The notes: generated by a model from the letters alone, not told the origin. DNA of 25,900 nucleotides from Caldifarciminota bacterium (GCA_021158725.1 JAGGUB010000088.1:1-25900); one strand, 5' to 3'; positions 1-9,107 are shown, counted from the first letter of the stretch. Numbers and translations: made by a program.

Positions 1-2
1 AT

Positions 3-1922
3 GCATTCCATTTCCATGTGCTACCCATCCTGCTGTTGATATTCCTACCGCTGTGGCTAACATTGTTCAGGCTACCCATCTCCTACACCGGTAAGCTCGG
101 CATATACCTCAAAACCCTGCTATTCAATTACATAGGTGCATTGGGTACGTACCTTGTTGCGGGTGCCGTATTTATAGCATTGTTGCTACCCTACCTCCGT
201 ATACGTAAGCTACACAGGATAGGGGTATCACGTGCACGTAAACCCAAACCCTCACGTAAAAAACCTGTATCCATCCCGCAACCATCACCTCAACCCACTT
301 CTCATGCTGTTGAGGTACCGGATTTCAAGCAACGCTTCTTAGCCATCTTGCACGAACCACCACCCCGCAAGACGCCACAGATGGACGATCTCGAAGAAAG
401 TATCCGCAAGATCGAGAGCCGATTGAAGGAGTTCGGTATCACCGGTCATATCACTGGGGTGACAAAAGGGCCAGTTGTGAGCACCTACGAGTATACACCC
501 GACCCTGGGATTAAGCTATCAAAGATAGTCAGCCTATCTGACGAGATAGCGCTCACCATGAAATCCGAACGCGTACGCGTCGTCGCCCCTATACCAGGCA
601 AATCCGCTATAGGGATTGAGATCCCCAACAAGGATCGCGAGTACGTCTATCTAAAGGAGCTATTACTATCAGACATGTTACCCAAGCAATATAAGCTACC
701 GCTCGCCATGGGTAAAGGTGTAACTGGTGAGCCAATCTTTGCCGACCTCAGCACGTTTCCACATCTGTTGATTGCAGGTGCAACCGGTTCAGGTAAGAGC
801 GTATTCATCAACACAATAGTAGCTACACTGATATTCGATAAGCCACCCGAAGAGGTACGTTTCTTGATGATCGACCCCAAGGGTATAGAGCTACCCGTGT
901 ACAATGGTATACCACACCTCATCAGACCAGCGATAAGGAGCCCCAAACTCGCATTATCAGCATTGAAGGATGCAACCACATGGATGGATTATCGTTACAA
1001 CGAGTTTGCCCGCGTAGGTGCAAGAGATATCGAATCCTACAACAAAAAGATGGAACCCCATATGCCATACATAGTGATAATCATTGATGAGCTTGCCGAT
1101 CTGATGATGGTTGCACCCAGAGATATTGAGACACTAATCACAAGGTTGGCACAGATGTCACGTGCGGTGGGTATGCACCTCGTGTTGGCGACACAACGCC
1201 CATCGGTTGATGTAATCACCGGGCTTATTAAGGCCAACTTCCCTGCAAGGGTAGCGTTTCAGGTGGCCTCACGTACGGATTCACGTACCATACTGGATAT
1301 GAATGGCGCCGAGAAGCTACTCGGCAAGGGTGATATGCTATTCATACCACCCGGTAAAGGGTTACCCATAAGGATACATGGTGCATACATCTCAACCGAA
1401 GAAGCCAAAGGTATAGCCAACTTATGGGCTGAACGTCACCTACGACAGTTGCTTGCGGGTAGGTTACCGGAAGCCATAGCTACGGATATCATAGAGCATG
1501 ACCTTATAGATGCGATCGTGGAACCCAACCACCCCGCACGTGATGTAAGGATAGAGCAATTTGCCGACTCCATAAGCCCGAAATATAACATACCTGCCTC
1601 ACAGATAGCAGAAGTTTTACAGAACATCGAGTACTATCCACCACTGGGTATGAAACCAGCCGCACCCTCCCTACCCGGTGAAAAGCACGAACCTATCACA
1701 TCATTCGAAGATGAAGATCCGCTATTCGAAGAGGCCAAACGGCTCGTCATCCGCCATCAGGTAGCATCGGTCTCCATGCTACAACGTCACTTCAAAATCG
1801 GCTACGCACGTGCGGGTAGGCTCATAGATATGTTAGAACGTGCCGGTATAGTGGGGCCATTCGAAGGTAGCAAAGCACGTAAGGTGTTGGTACCACGTGA
1901 AGCACTTGATGAAAAAAGTTAA
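3..1922 (+). CDS. ftsK: DNA translocase FtsK/SpoIIIE (5' end outside window)
   Basis: This is a membrane-anchored, ATP-driven DNA pump that moves chromosome ends through the division septum. The reading frame is open to the left edge of the window, so the true start lies upstream; the first internal start is a GTG at 18. Numbering from that GTG, two hydrophobic segments (about residues 2-17 and 36-58) are the end of the membrane domain. A basic, proline-rich linker follows (about 65-105), then the alpha/beta motor with Walker A GATGSGKS (254-261) and Walker B IIIDELAD (D357, E358). A C-terminal winged-helix gamma domain (about 565-630) should read polar DNA motifs and contact XerD. Family members usually have four membrane helices, so perhaps two are missing from view. 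The stop overlaps the start of rarA, which suggests co-transcription. Confidence 0.95.
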   Translation, partial: AFHFHVLPILLLIFLPLWLTLFRLPISYTGKLGIYLKTLLFNYIGALGTYLVAGAVFIALLLPYLRIRKLHRIGVSRARKPKPSRKKPVSIPQPSPQPTSHAVEVPDFKQRFLAILHEPPPRKTPQMDDLEESIRKIESRLKEFGITGHITGVTKGPVVSTYEYTPDPGIKLSKIVSLSDEIALTMKSERVRVVAPIPGKSAIGIEIPNKDREYVYLKELLLSDMLPKQYKLPLAMGKGVTGEPIFADLSTFPHLLIAGATGSGKSVFINTIVATLIFDKPPEEVRFLMIDPKGIELPVYNGIPHLIRPAIRSPKLALSALKDATTWMDYRYNEFARVGARDIESYNKKMEPHMPYIVIIIDELADLMMVAPRDIETLITRLAQMSRAVGMHLVLATQRPSVDVITGLIKANFPARVAFQVASRTDSRTILDMNGAEKLLGKGDMLFIPPGKGLPIRIHGAYISTEEAKGIANLWAERHLRQLLAGRLPEAIATDIIEHDLIDAIVEPNHPARDVRIEQFADSISPKYNIPASQIAEVLQNIEYYPPLGMKPAAPSLPGEKHEPITSFEDEDPLFEEAKRLVIRHQVASVSMLQRHFKIGYARAGRLIDMLERAGIVGPFEGSKARKVLVPREALDEKS

Positions 1923-3204
1923 CCTACCCCCGCTGGCGGATAGGATGCGTCCACGTAACCTGGACGAGTTTGTTGGCCAAGACCACCTCGTAGGCCCTAA
2001 CGGGCCCATCCGCAAGATGATGGAGCAAGCCGAAATACCATCGATGATATTCTGGGGGCCACCCGGTACAGGTAAGACCACACTCGCAAGGATAATCGCA
2101 GATACCAAGGGCTATGCGTTTCTGAGTTTCAGCGCAGTACTGTCAGGGGTTAAGGAAGTACGTGAAGCTATCGAGAAAGCCCGAATATATGATTGGCAGG
2201 GTAAACGTACCATACTATTTGTGGATGAGATACATAGGTTCAACAAAGCGCAACAGGATGCATTCCTACCATACATCGAAAAAGGTACCATCATCCTCAT
2301 CGGGGCGACAACTGAAAATCCATCATTTGCGGTTATATCACCGTTGTTATCACGTGCAATAGTGTATAATTTTTACAAACTAACCCCAGCTCAGATAAAG
2401 CTCATAATCAACCGTGCACTCACCGATGAGAGGGGGCTCAAAGAATATAACCCCAACGTAGACCCAGCAGCTATCGATTACATAGCGGAGGTTGCCGATG
2501 GTGATGCCCGTATCGCACTTAATATCTTAGAGATAGCGGTGTTGACATCATCCGACAAAAACGGTACCCGTCACGTGGGGGTGGATAAAATCAAAGAAAT
2601 CGTCAAAGAGATACCGCTGCTGTACGATCGCAAAGGTGAGGAGTATTACAACCTCATCTCTGCATTCATCAAAAGCCTACGAGGTAGCGATCCAGATGCT
2701 GCACTGTACTGGCTGGCGAGGATGATCGAGTCAGGTGCTGATCCACTCTATATCGCCAGAAGGATGGTGATACTCGCATCCGAAGACATAGGTAACGCAG
2801 ATCCACAGGCACTTATGTTGGCGGTTGCATGTAAAGAGGCGGTCGAGTTCGTAGGGTTACCCGAGTGTGTGTTACCGCTGGCACAGACAGCGATATATCT
2901 TGCACTTGCACCCAAAAGTAACACCGCTATGTCAGCATACGAGAATGCAGCACATGATGTCAAACAACATGGCTCAATACCTGTACCCATGCATCTACGG
3001 CAAGCACCTACGAAGTGGCTTAAAGAATGGGGTTACAAAAAGGGATACAAATACCCACATAGCTATCCAGAAGGTATCACCCCGCAGGATTATCTACCGG
3101 AGCAACTCAAAGGCCATCGGTATTACTTCCCTAAGGAGGTAGGGTTTGAAGCTGAACTCAAACGGCGGCTCGACAAAATACGTAAGTTGATGGATCGCAA
3201 TTAA
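1909..3204 (+). CDS. rarA: Replication-associated recombination protein A (RarA/MgsA AAA+ ATPase)
   Basis: RarA is a clamp-loader-like AAA+ ATPase that acts at stalled replication forks. The N-terminus has the family signature of LADRMRP followed by VGQDHLVG. Walker A (GPPGTGKT) lies near residue 50 and Walker B (VDEIHRF) near residue 100. A TTENPSF sensor region and the long helical C-terminal tetramerisation domain (ending near EVGFEAELKRRLDKI) are also present, so the protein is full length at 431 residues. I chose the ATG at 1909; an in-frame GTG at 1897 would add four residues. Either start overlaps the end of ftsK, so the two are probably one transcript with translational coupling. No clear Shine-Dalgarno is visible. 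The downstream gene is convergent with only 36 bases between, and no good terminator hairpin is seen there. Confidence 0.95.
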   Translation: MKKVNLPPLADRMRPRNLDEFVGQDHLVGPNGPIRKMMEQAEIPSMIFWGPPGTGKTTLARIIADTKGYAFLSFSAVLSGVKEVREAIEKARIYDWQGKRTILFVDEIHRFNKAQQDAFLPYIEKGTIILIGATTENPSFAVISPLLSRAIVYNFYKLTPAQIKLIINRALTDERGLKEYNPNVDPAAIDYIAEVADGDARIALNILEIAVLTSSDKNGTRHVGVDKIKEIVKEIPLLYDRKGEEYYNLISAFIKSLRGSDPDAALYWLARMIESGADPLYIARRMVILASEDIGNADPQALMLAVACKEAVEFVGLPECVLPLAQTAIYLALAPKSNTAMSAYENAAHDVKQHGSIPVPMHLRQAPTKWLKEWGYKKGYKYPHSYPEGITPQDYLPEQLKGHRYYFPKEVGFEAELKRRLDKIRKLMDRN

Positions 3205-3240
3205 CGTGTGCTCCATACTTACAACATTGACCCGTAGTCT

Positions 3241-6200
3241 TCAAGACCTTCTGCGACGTTCAGCATGCCGTTTGGCTTGATACATGAAGGTTTCAAGCCG
3301 TGTCTCAAGTGTACCCTGTTCGAGGCCATCAAATGCCACATTTAGCACCGGTATACCGTGATCTTCCTTCACACGTTTGAATGCAGCGACTGCAATATTA
3401 CCCGGCATACAAGTAAACGGTAAGCAGTTGATCACACCGTCAATTTCACCTTTCCTTATCCAGTTGATCACGTTACCTATCGATAAACCAGTCTCACCGA
3501 ACCATCCTATCACATATCGTGAAGCGTTACCCCAAGTCTTGGGTATCTCCACCCTCTCAGGATACTTGAGTGCACCCCATACGTGACGCCCGAAACGCCG
3601 TTCTAAATATTTGAATACCAACTCCCATGCCTTTGTAAGCCAAGCAATGATAGGTTTACCATCAACTATTGCATCCATCCTACGTGTACCTGCAGTATGT
3701 AACCCCCATTCATAGAATGGTGGGACGACAACCTCACCCCCATACTGTTCAACCTTGCGCTCAAGGTAGTTATTACTGTACTCATGTGAACGCACGAACA
3801 TCTCACCCACTATAGCGATACGGGGTTTGGGTTCATACCTAACCGGTATCTGGTTGAACTCCTCCACTGCCTGCTGTAATACTGAGTCTATACCACCACG
3901 GTCGATTGTATCACAGACTCGTTTGAGCCATTTGCGATAGATTTTGTCAGTCTCCCCTCTGTTAACCTCATAGGGTCGACGTTCACGTCGCAACTTAAGC
4001 AAAAAGTCTATAGCTACCACACCCTGTAATGCTCGCAACAGTGTGAGCACACCCGCTGGGTTGGCCATATCGTATTCACGATAGAAGTCCAGCGATTCAG
4101 GTGCACCCGGTGATACTATGGGTACATCCTTGTAACCGAGTTCATCCAAGATTATCCTCTGTAATCGACAGTATTGGCCAAACCTACACGGTCCATATGC
4201 GGTGGCCATGAAGAATGCAACTCTTTTGGGATCATTATGTTTCAATATCTTCAGCATATCGCCGGTGGTTATCACACATGGGAAACATTCCTTACCACTT
4301 GTATACTTGCGACCAAGTTCGAGCGACTCATCATCGGTTGCAATTATCTCCGCAGGTATACCAAACTTATTGAATGCCGCCCATAATGCATATGCACAAT
4401 CACCCATATGTGGTAGATAAACTGTTCTACGTTCCTCCTTGCGATACCTTACAGGTGTGAACCTCCACTTCTCAACCGATTTCCTTGGTGCATGTTTGAT
4501 CGAATCGAGAAACGCCTCACACCGTGTTATCACACCCGCAGGTGCAGAGTGTTCGTCAACCTCAATCAACAAGAAAGGTTTACCACCCAACTCCTTACGT
4601 ACATACTGGTGGATAAAAGAGTCAGGTCCACAGCCAAAGTTCGTCAAATACACGGGGAATAGGCGTTCGTCATCCTTAATGAACCGCATCGCCGCCAGTA
4701 TCCTGTACCCATAACTCCAGTACATGTTGGGCCAGTCCGACACATCATATTTATCCAATGGCAAAAAGTCTGCAGGTATCACCAGTTGCCCACGTTCACG
4801 CAATATCTTAGGTATGTCAAGGTTAGCACCACGATCGCAAGTATTATAGGGGCGACCGACGATGACAAGCGCCTTATCTTTTATTGAACGTAGGATTTCA
4901 TCACCACGTTGTCGTACCTGCTGGTAGAAGGTTTCCTGTGCCTTATACGCTACATTTATAGCGTGTTGTATCTGCTTATAGGGTTTGCCAAGTGTACGTC
5001 CAAACCGTATTAACGAATGTTTAGCTGCATGTGGGTTTCTGAAAAATATAATAGGATGTAGGATCTTCACGCTGGGTTTAATTGTCGACATTATGATATG
5101 TGGTATCTCCTGGTTATAAGGACATACGTAGCTACGTTGTATACCCTTCTGTGATGGTACGTCTATCACACTGGGTAGAAACAGGTAATCGACCCCCTTT
5201 TCGAGCAAGTTTATTACATGACCAATTACAACCTTTATTGGGAAACAGAAATCTGCAGTTGCGTGACTCACCCCATCATGTATGATCTTTTTGTTGGTTC
5301 TATCCGAAAGCACCACCTTAAACCCCAACTCCGACAGGAATGCCATCCAAAACGGCAAATATTCGTGGAAGATCGATGCATAAGGTATACCCACACGTGG
5401 GCCAGAAATTTCATCAACTGGCTTGTAAGCACCAAGAAGATATTGTTCACGTTCACTGAACAGATCCGGTAGCTTATGCTTTGGTTGCTCCTTCTTCTTG
5501 ATCTCATAACGTTCACAGCGTGCCCCATAGTAGAGTGGGGTGGCCTCACCCTCTATGACGACCTTTTTAATCTCACAGTGGTTGGGACATCCATTACAGA
5601 TGAATATACTCTGCTGATACTTAGTGTTTACAATTCTATCAAACCCTTTGAACCTGGTACCATTGGTCTCGGCCACCTTTTCCATAGCTGCCATAGCGGC
5701 ACCTATGGCACCTGTAACATGTGGGTGCGGTGGCACAGTTATCGGTTTGCCCAAGATCTGTTCAAATGCAGCCACTACACCCTTGTTAAAAGCGACCGCA
5801 CCCTGAAAGAATATACGGTCACCTATACGCTTTTTGCCCACCACCTGCGTGAGATAGTTTTTAGCTATGGAGTAACACAACCCAGCCACAAGATTGTGCT
5901 TATCGACACCTTTACGTTGGTATGAGGTGAGGTTGGTCTCCATAAATACTGTGCAACGTTCACCTAAATCACATGGATGGTTAGCAGTAAGTGCTATATC
6001 ACCGAACTCCTCTATGCGTAGGTTGAGCCGTTCCGCTTGCTCCTGTAGGAACGAACCCGTACCTGCGGCACATACCTTGTTCATCTCGAAATCCACGATA
6101 ACACCGTTATCCAGCGATATATACTTGGAGTCCTGGCCACCTATCTCGAAGATCGTATCCACAGTGGGGTCAATATGTACGGCAGCTGTCGCCTGTGCGG

Positions 6201-7389
6201 TTATCTCGTTAACAACCACATCTGCACCTATGAAGTCACCAGTGAGGTACCTTCCCGACCCCGTGGTACCTGCACCTTTAACGTTAATATACTTACCGAT
6301 CTTGGCATATAGTTGACGTAAGCATTCACGTACGGCTTCAAGTGGTCGTCCCGCAGTCCATAAGTAAACTTCACCCAATAAGTTGCCATGTTTATCGATA
6401 GCGGCTACTTTGGTGCTGGTCGACCCCACATCTACCCCTATGTAAGCATCGACCTTGCGACCCTCTACACGTATGTTACAGTTGGTGTTGGGGTTACTCA
6501 AATAAAGTAGCTGCGACTTCTTCAGTGATAATGGTGGTAATGCACGCCAATCTACCTTATACTCTTGTAGATATTTGTTCAGTTTCGTGATACAATCGGT
6601 GAGCTTTATCTCTCTATTCCTATTTTCCTTAATCGACATAAGGGCAGCACCTATGGCTGCCATCCATGCACAGTATTCGGGTACGATAAGCTCGTCATCC
6701 TTCAGGTTGAGCACCTCCTTAAATGCACGTACCATACCTTTGTTGAAGGCTACCCCACCATGAAACAACACAGGTGGCACAATATCTCTACCTTTGGCAA
6801 TCTCCGACTTGAAGTTGCGTGCGAGTGCAAAACATAACCCTGCAATTATGTCATAGTCGGGGGTGGCTTCCTGTTGCAGATGTATCATATCAGTTTTGGC
6901 GAACACAGTACACCTACCAGCAATACGTGGTGGTGTCTTCGACTTGAGTGCAAGTTCGGCAAACTCCTCAATCGTATATCCTAAGCGGGAAGCTTGTTGA
7001 TCAAGGAACGATCCCGTACCTGCAGCACATAACTCGTTCATCGCATAGTCTTCATGAACTATGTCGATAAATTTCGAATCCTCACCCCCTATGTCGATGA
7101 TCGATCTCGCATACGGATATAACCTACGTGCTGCTTCTATCTGTGCCGGTAGTTCATTGATAAAGTCTACCCCCAGTATGCTTGCAACTAACTTACCACC
7201 TGCACCAGTAACCCTAATGTCGTTGACAGTATCGATTTCGGTTGAGAGCTGTTCGAAATGCTTAAGCAGCACCTTGATGGGTTCACCGAAATGGCGGGTA
7301 TAGGGTAAGATCTTCTTGATAGATCCGTCACTATCCAGTACAACCGTTTCGACGCTTACTGACCCAATGTCGAGCCCTATGTACAGCAT
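3241..7389 (-). CDS. Acyl-CoA dehydratase activase-related protein: two BcrA/BadF ATPase domains fused to HgdB-like/DUF2229 region
   Basis: The protein belongs to the activators of 2-hydroxyacyl-CoA dehydratases and benzoyl-CoA reductases, which use ATP to fire low-potential electrons from a [4Fe-4S] cluster. Two ASKHA ATPase units are in tandem. Unit 1 begins IGLDIGS at residue 4 with cluster cysteines C121 and C160. Unit 2 begins IGVDVGS at 317 with C440 and C479. The 39-residue cysteine spacing is the same in both and matches that of the known dehydratase activator HgdC. A four-Cys group follows (C598, C601, C605, C625). After about residue 660 come DUF2229 and a HgdB/BcrC-like region with GDCAYALWAAF, GKECFPCV and a C-terminal NCLPFTCMPGN. 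Length (1382) is normal for these large fusions, whose substrate is generally unknown. The ATG at 7389 has no obvious Shine-Dalgarno but has a good promoter upstream. Confidence 0.9.
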   Translation of the reverse strand: MLYIGLDIGSVSVETVVLDSDGSIKKILPYTRHFGEPIKVLLKHFEQLSTEIDTVNDIRVTGAGGKLVASILGVDFINELPAQIEAARRLYPYARSIIDIGGEDSKFIDIVHEDYAMNELCAAGTGSFLDQQASRLGYTIEEFAELALKSKTPPRIAGRCTVFAKTDMIHLQQEATPDYDIIAGLCFALARNFKSEIAKGRDIVPPVLFHGGVAFNKGMVRAFKEVLNLKDDELIVPEYCAWMAAIGAALMSIKENRNREIKLTDCITKLNKYLQEYKVDWRALPPLSLKKSQLLYLSNPNTNCNIRVEGRKVDAYIGVDVGSTSTKVAAIDKHGNLLGEVYLWTAGRPLEAVRECLRQLYAKIGKYINVKGAGTTGSGRYLTGDFIGADVVVNEITAQATAAVHIDPTVDTIFEIGGQDSKYISLDNGVIVDFEMNKVCAAGTGSFLQEQAERLNLRIEEFGDIALTANHPCDLGERCTVFMETNLTSYQRKGVDKHNLVAGLCYSIAKNYLTQVVGKKRIGDRIFFQGAVAFNKGVVAAFEQILGKPITVPPHPHVTGAIGAAMAAMEKVAETNGTRFKGFDRIVNTKYQQSIFICNGCPNHCEIKKVVIEGEATPLYYGARCERYEIKKKEQPKHKLPDLFSEREQYLLGAYKPVDEISGPRVGIPYASIFHEYLPFWMAFLSELGFKVVLSDRTNKKIIHDGVSHATADFCFPIKVVIGHVINLLEKGVDYLFLPSVIDVPSQKGIQRSYVCPYNQEIPHIIMSTIKPSVKILHPIIFFRNPHAAKHSLIRFGRTLGKPYKQIQHAINVAYKAQETFYQQVRQRGDEILRSIKDKALVIVGRPYNTCDRGANLDIPKILRERGQLVIPADFLPLDKYDVSDWPNMYWSYGYRILAAMRFIKDDERLFPVYLTNFGCGPDSFIHQYVRKELGGKPFLLIEVDEHSAPAGVITRCEAFLDSIKHAPRKSVEKWRFTPVRYRKEERRTVYLPHMGDCAYALWAAFNKFGIPAEIIATDDESLELGRKYTSGKECFPCVITTGDMLKILKHNDPKRVAFFMATAYGPCRFGQYCRLQRIILDELGYKDVPIVSPGAPESLDFYREYDMANPAGVLTLLRALQGVVAIDFLLKLRRERRPYEVNRGETDKIYRKWLKRVCDTIDRGGIDSVLQQAVEEFNQIPVRYEPKPRIAIVGEMFVRSHEYSNNYLERKVEQYGGEVVVPPFYEWGLHTAGTRRMDAIVDGKPIIAWLTKAWELVFKYLERRFGRHVWGALKYPERVEIPKTWGNASRYVIGWFGETGLSIGNVINWIRKGEIDGVINCLPFTCMPGNIAVAAFKRVKEDHGIPVLNVAFDGLEQGTLETRLETFMYQAKRHAERRRRS

Positions 7390-7427
7390 GGTAATTCGCT
7401 GTCGTACGTTGTGTGTTAGGAACCTAT

Positions 7428-7457
7428 TAAAAATAAAATCGGCACCCTATCAGTCAA
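7428..7457 (-). promoter_or_regulatory. Promoter for the activase gene (TTGACT-N16-TATTTTTA)
   Basis: On the minus strand TTGACT (7457-7452) is followed after 16 bases by TATTTTTA (7435-7428). This fits a TTGAC -35 joined to a Bacteroidetes-like -7 element (TAnnTTTG, here with A at the last base). It would give a leader of roughly 35 bases before the ATG at 7389. The call rests on sequence only, supported by similar elements before groES, HU and gatC. Confidence 0.5.
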
Positions 7458-7495
7458 CTATCACAGTTACCTCAAAGTAAACAAATTCGAAAAAT

Positions 7496-7511
7496 AACGT
7501 GAAAGCACGTT
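7496..7511. repeat. Perfect 6-bp inverted repeat between divergent promoters
   Basis: AACGTG, a 4-base AAAG loop, then CACGTT. It lies midway between the activase promoter and the subtilase promoter, where an operator for either or both genes could sit. No regulator gene is next to it, and short inverted repeats occur by chance, so the operator role is speculative. Confidence 0.35.
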
Positions 7512-7527
7512 GTATAAGAGCCCGAAA

Positions 7528-7556
7528 TTGACAAAGGGATAGCCTAACTACTATTT
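7528..7556 (+). promoter_or_regulatory. Candidate promoter for the subtilase gene
   Basis: A perfect TTGACA (7528-7533) is followed after 15 bases by TACTATTT (7549-7556), an imperfect match to TAnnTTTG. The leader would be about 15 bases. The -35 is strong and the downstream element is weak. Confidence 0.4.
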
Positions 7557-7574
7557 CAATCTAAACCGGGAGCA

Positions 7575-8684
7575 ATGATGAGATTATTACGTATCGTTAT
7601 CATCAGTATGCTTCTGCTGGCATGTGTAACCTTACATCACACATGGAGTGGTGAACGGCTCTACAACTATGGGAAGTACTTCGCCAACCAACCCTACCTC
7701 CAACAGATAGGTATGCCGTCACAGCTCAAACTTCCCGAGACTGGGCTAATTGTTGCGGTCATCGACATCGGTATGGATCTATCGCATCCTGCTTATAAGA
7801 ATAAGCTCATAGAGAATGACTTCCGTGGCGAATCTGCCATATATCCCGAAGATGAAGCATGTCTCGCACATGGTACAGCGGTAGCTTCACTCATAGCAGC
7901 TGAAAGCAGGGAGATGATCGGTATCGCACCCAATGTCAAGCTATTACCTGTATGTATAGGGGTGCCGAACCCCAAAGGTTACGAGGATATAGCGACCACT
8001 TACTACAAGATGGAGCCAAAAGATTTCATCAAACTGGCACGGAATCCAGATAAGCTCAAAAGGTTCAAGGAGTTTGCTGAGGCAAGGAAAAAGATAATCC
8101 TTAAGAACTGTGCTAATGCTATAAGGTATGCGGTCGATCATGGTGCGAAGGTGATAAACATGAGCTTCACAACCTTACAGGATACGCAGTACATTACAGA
8201 TGCCGTTAGATACGCTGCATCAAGGGGAGTAGTACTTGTCGCAGGTACAGGCAACAGTGGCAACGAAGGTATAGGGTATCCGGCTAAGTTCAAGGAAGTT
8301 ATCGCAGTGGGAGGGGTTGATGAAAACGACGTATGGTGGTACGAAGAGAAGCAGCTCGAGGGTATACCCATCCCCATAAGGCAAGGCTCGAATTACGGAG
8401 AGGGGATAGATGTTGTCGCTCCTTGCTGTGATCTCCTACATGCATTCCCTACACAGCTTTCGGATACAATCTATCAAACCACTGGGTGTGGTACCTCACT
8501 TGCTACACCACTCGTTACGGGGTTGGCCGCCCTCATATTGAGTTTAAATCCTACACTTAGTGTTGAGGAGGTGAAGCAACTCATAATCACCGGTTGTGAC
8601 GACCTCGATGATACTGGATGGGACAAAAAGTACGGGTATGGTAGGATCAATGTTGGCAAGACACTAACCCTTATGAAAAAATAA
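7575..8684 (+). CDS. Secreted subtilisin-like serine peptidase (S8 family)
   Basis: Subtilases hydrolyse peptide bonds with an Asp-His-Ser triad. The triad is intact here: D64 in AVIDIG, H99 in AHGTAVAS and S308 in GCGTSLATP. The oxyanion residue is N227 (GTGNSGN). Residues 1-20 form a basic then hydrophobic signal peptide. Cys17 in LLLAC could be a lipobox, which would make the protein a lipoprotein; a leucine at -2 makes this uncertain. A Lys/Arg-rich insert of about 40 residues (139-178) separates the His and Ser halves. At 369 residues it is little more than signal plus catalytic domain, with no propeptide inhibitor and no C-terminal sorting domain. GGGAG at 7568-7572 is the Shine-Dalgarno and fits the second ATG (7578) slightly better. 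It is probably monocistronic. Substrate unknown. Confidence 0.92.
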   Translation: MMRLLRIVIISMLLLACVTLHHTWSGERLYNYGKYFANQPYLQQIGMPSQLKLPETGLIVAVIDIGMDLSHPAYKNKLIENDFRGESAIYPEDEACLAHGTAVASLIAAESREMIGIAPNVKLLPVCIGVPNPKGYEDIATTYYKMEPKDFIKLARNPDKLKRFKEFAEARKKIILKNCANAIRYAVDHGAKVINMSFTTLQDTQYITDAVRYAASRGVVLVAGTGNSGNEGIGYPAKFKEVIAVGGVDENDVWWYEEKQLEGIPIPIRQGSNYGEGIDVVAPCCDLLHAFPTQLSDTIYQTTGCGTSLATPLVTGLAALILSLNPTLSVEEVKQLIITGCDDLDDTGWDKKYGYGRINVGKTLTLMKK

Positions 8685-8711
8685 TGCGTTGAATAACCCA
8701 ACAATAAAGGG

Positions 8712-8740
8712 TTGACAAAATATGAATTATTATATTTTTG
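8712..8740 (+). promoter_or_regulatory. groES-groEL promoter (TTGACA-N15-TATTTTTG)
   Basis: TTGACA (8712-8717) is followed after 15 bases by TATTTTTG (8733-8740), an exact match to the Bacteroidetes -7 consensus TAnnTTTG. No canonical TATAAT sits at 16-18 bases, which favours the FCB-type reading. The leader to the ATG at 8817 would be about 70 bases. No CIRCE (HrcA operator) is present. Confidence 0.6.
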
Positions 8741-8774
8741 TTAGTATAAAAGAGAGAATATTAGAGGCTATTTG

Positions 8775-8784
8775 AGAAGCTTCT
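8775..8784. promoter_or_regulatory. 10-bp palindrome in the groES leader
   Basis: AGAAGCTTCT is a perfect palindrome in the groES 5' leader, downstream of the promoter. Nearby, CTGA and TCAG (8783-8797) can also pair. This is a possible operator or RNA structure for heat-shock control, but it is short and may be chance. Confidence 0.25.
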
Positions 8785-8816
8785 GACAATAATTCAGCGG
8801 CAAAAAGGGGGTGAAG

Positions 8817-9107
8817 ATGAAAATAAAGCCATTGGGTGCAAGGGTAGTAGTGAAGCGTATGGAGATGGAGACACGTACAAAGGCCGGGATTGTCATCCCG
8901 GATACTGCGAAAGAGAAACCCTCTGTGGGTGAGGTACTCGCGGTAGGGCCTGGCAAGCGTAACGAGAAGGGTGAGTATCAGCCACTCGATGTGAAGGTAG
9001 GTGATAAGATTATATTCAGCAAGTATGCAGGTACGGAGATAGAGCTTGAGGGTGAAGAGTATCTCATATTACAGGAGGATGAAATATTGGGTATACTTGA
9101 GAGCTAA
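8817..9107 (+). CDS. groES: Co-chaperonin GroES
   Basis: This is the 10-kDa lid of the GroEL folding chamber. It starts MKIKPLGARVVVKR, has the mobile loop around KAGIVIPDTAKEKPS, and ends EDEILGILES. All are typical, and the length (96 residues) is normal. A GTG at 8811 would add two residues, but AAGGGGGTGA (8805-8814) is clearly the Shine-Dalgarno and sits correctly before the ATG at 8817. It is followed after 11 bases by groEL, forming the usual operon under one promoter at 8712-8740. Confidence 0.97.
   Translation: MKIKPLGARVVVKRMEMETRTKAGIVIPDTAKEKPSVGEVLAVGPGKRNEKGEYQPLDVKVGDKIIFSKYAGTEIELEGEEYLILQEDEILGILES

Noticed and set aside
3205..3250. Bidirectional terminator between rarA and the activase gene
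   Set aside because: Only GTCTT-C-AAGAC (3237-3247) pairs, with a one-base loop and no T tract; it cannot be supported as a terminator.
5476..5925. Plus-strand open frame of 149 codons
   Set aside because: Antisense to the second activase domain, which is conserved in the minus-strand frame.
8695..8713. AACCC/GGGTT inverted repeat after the subtilase as a terminator
   Set aside because: Only 5 bp with a 9-base loop and no T tract, and it overlaps the groES -35 box.
8685..8816. CIRCE operator for HrcA before groES
   Set aside because: No TTAGCACTC or GAGTGCTAA half-site was found.
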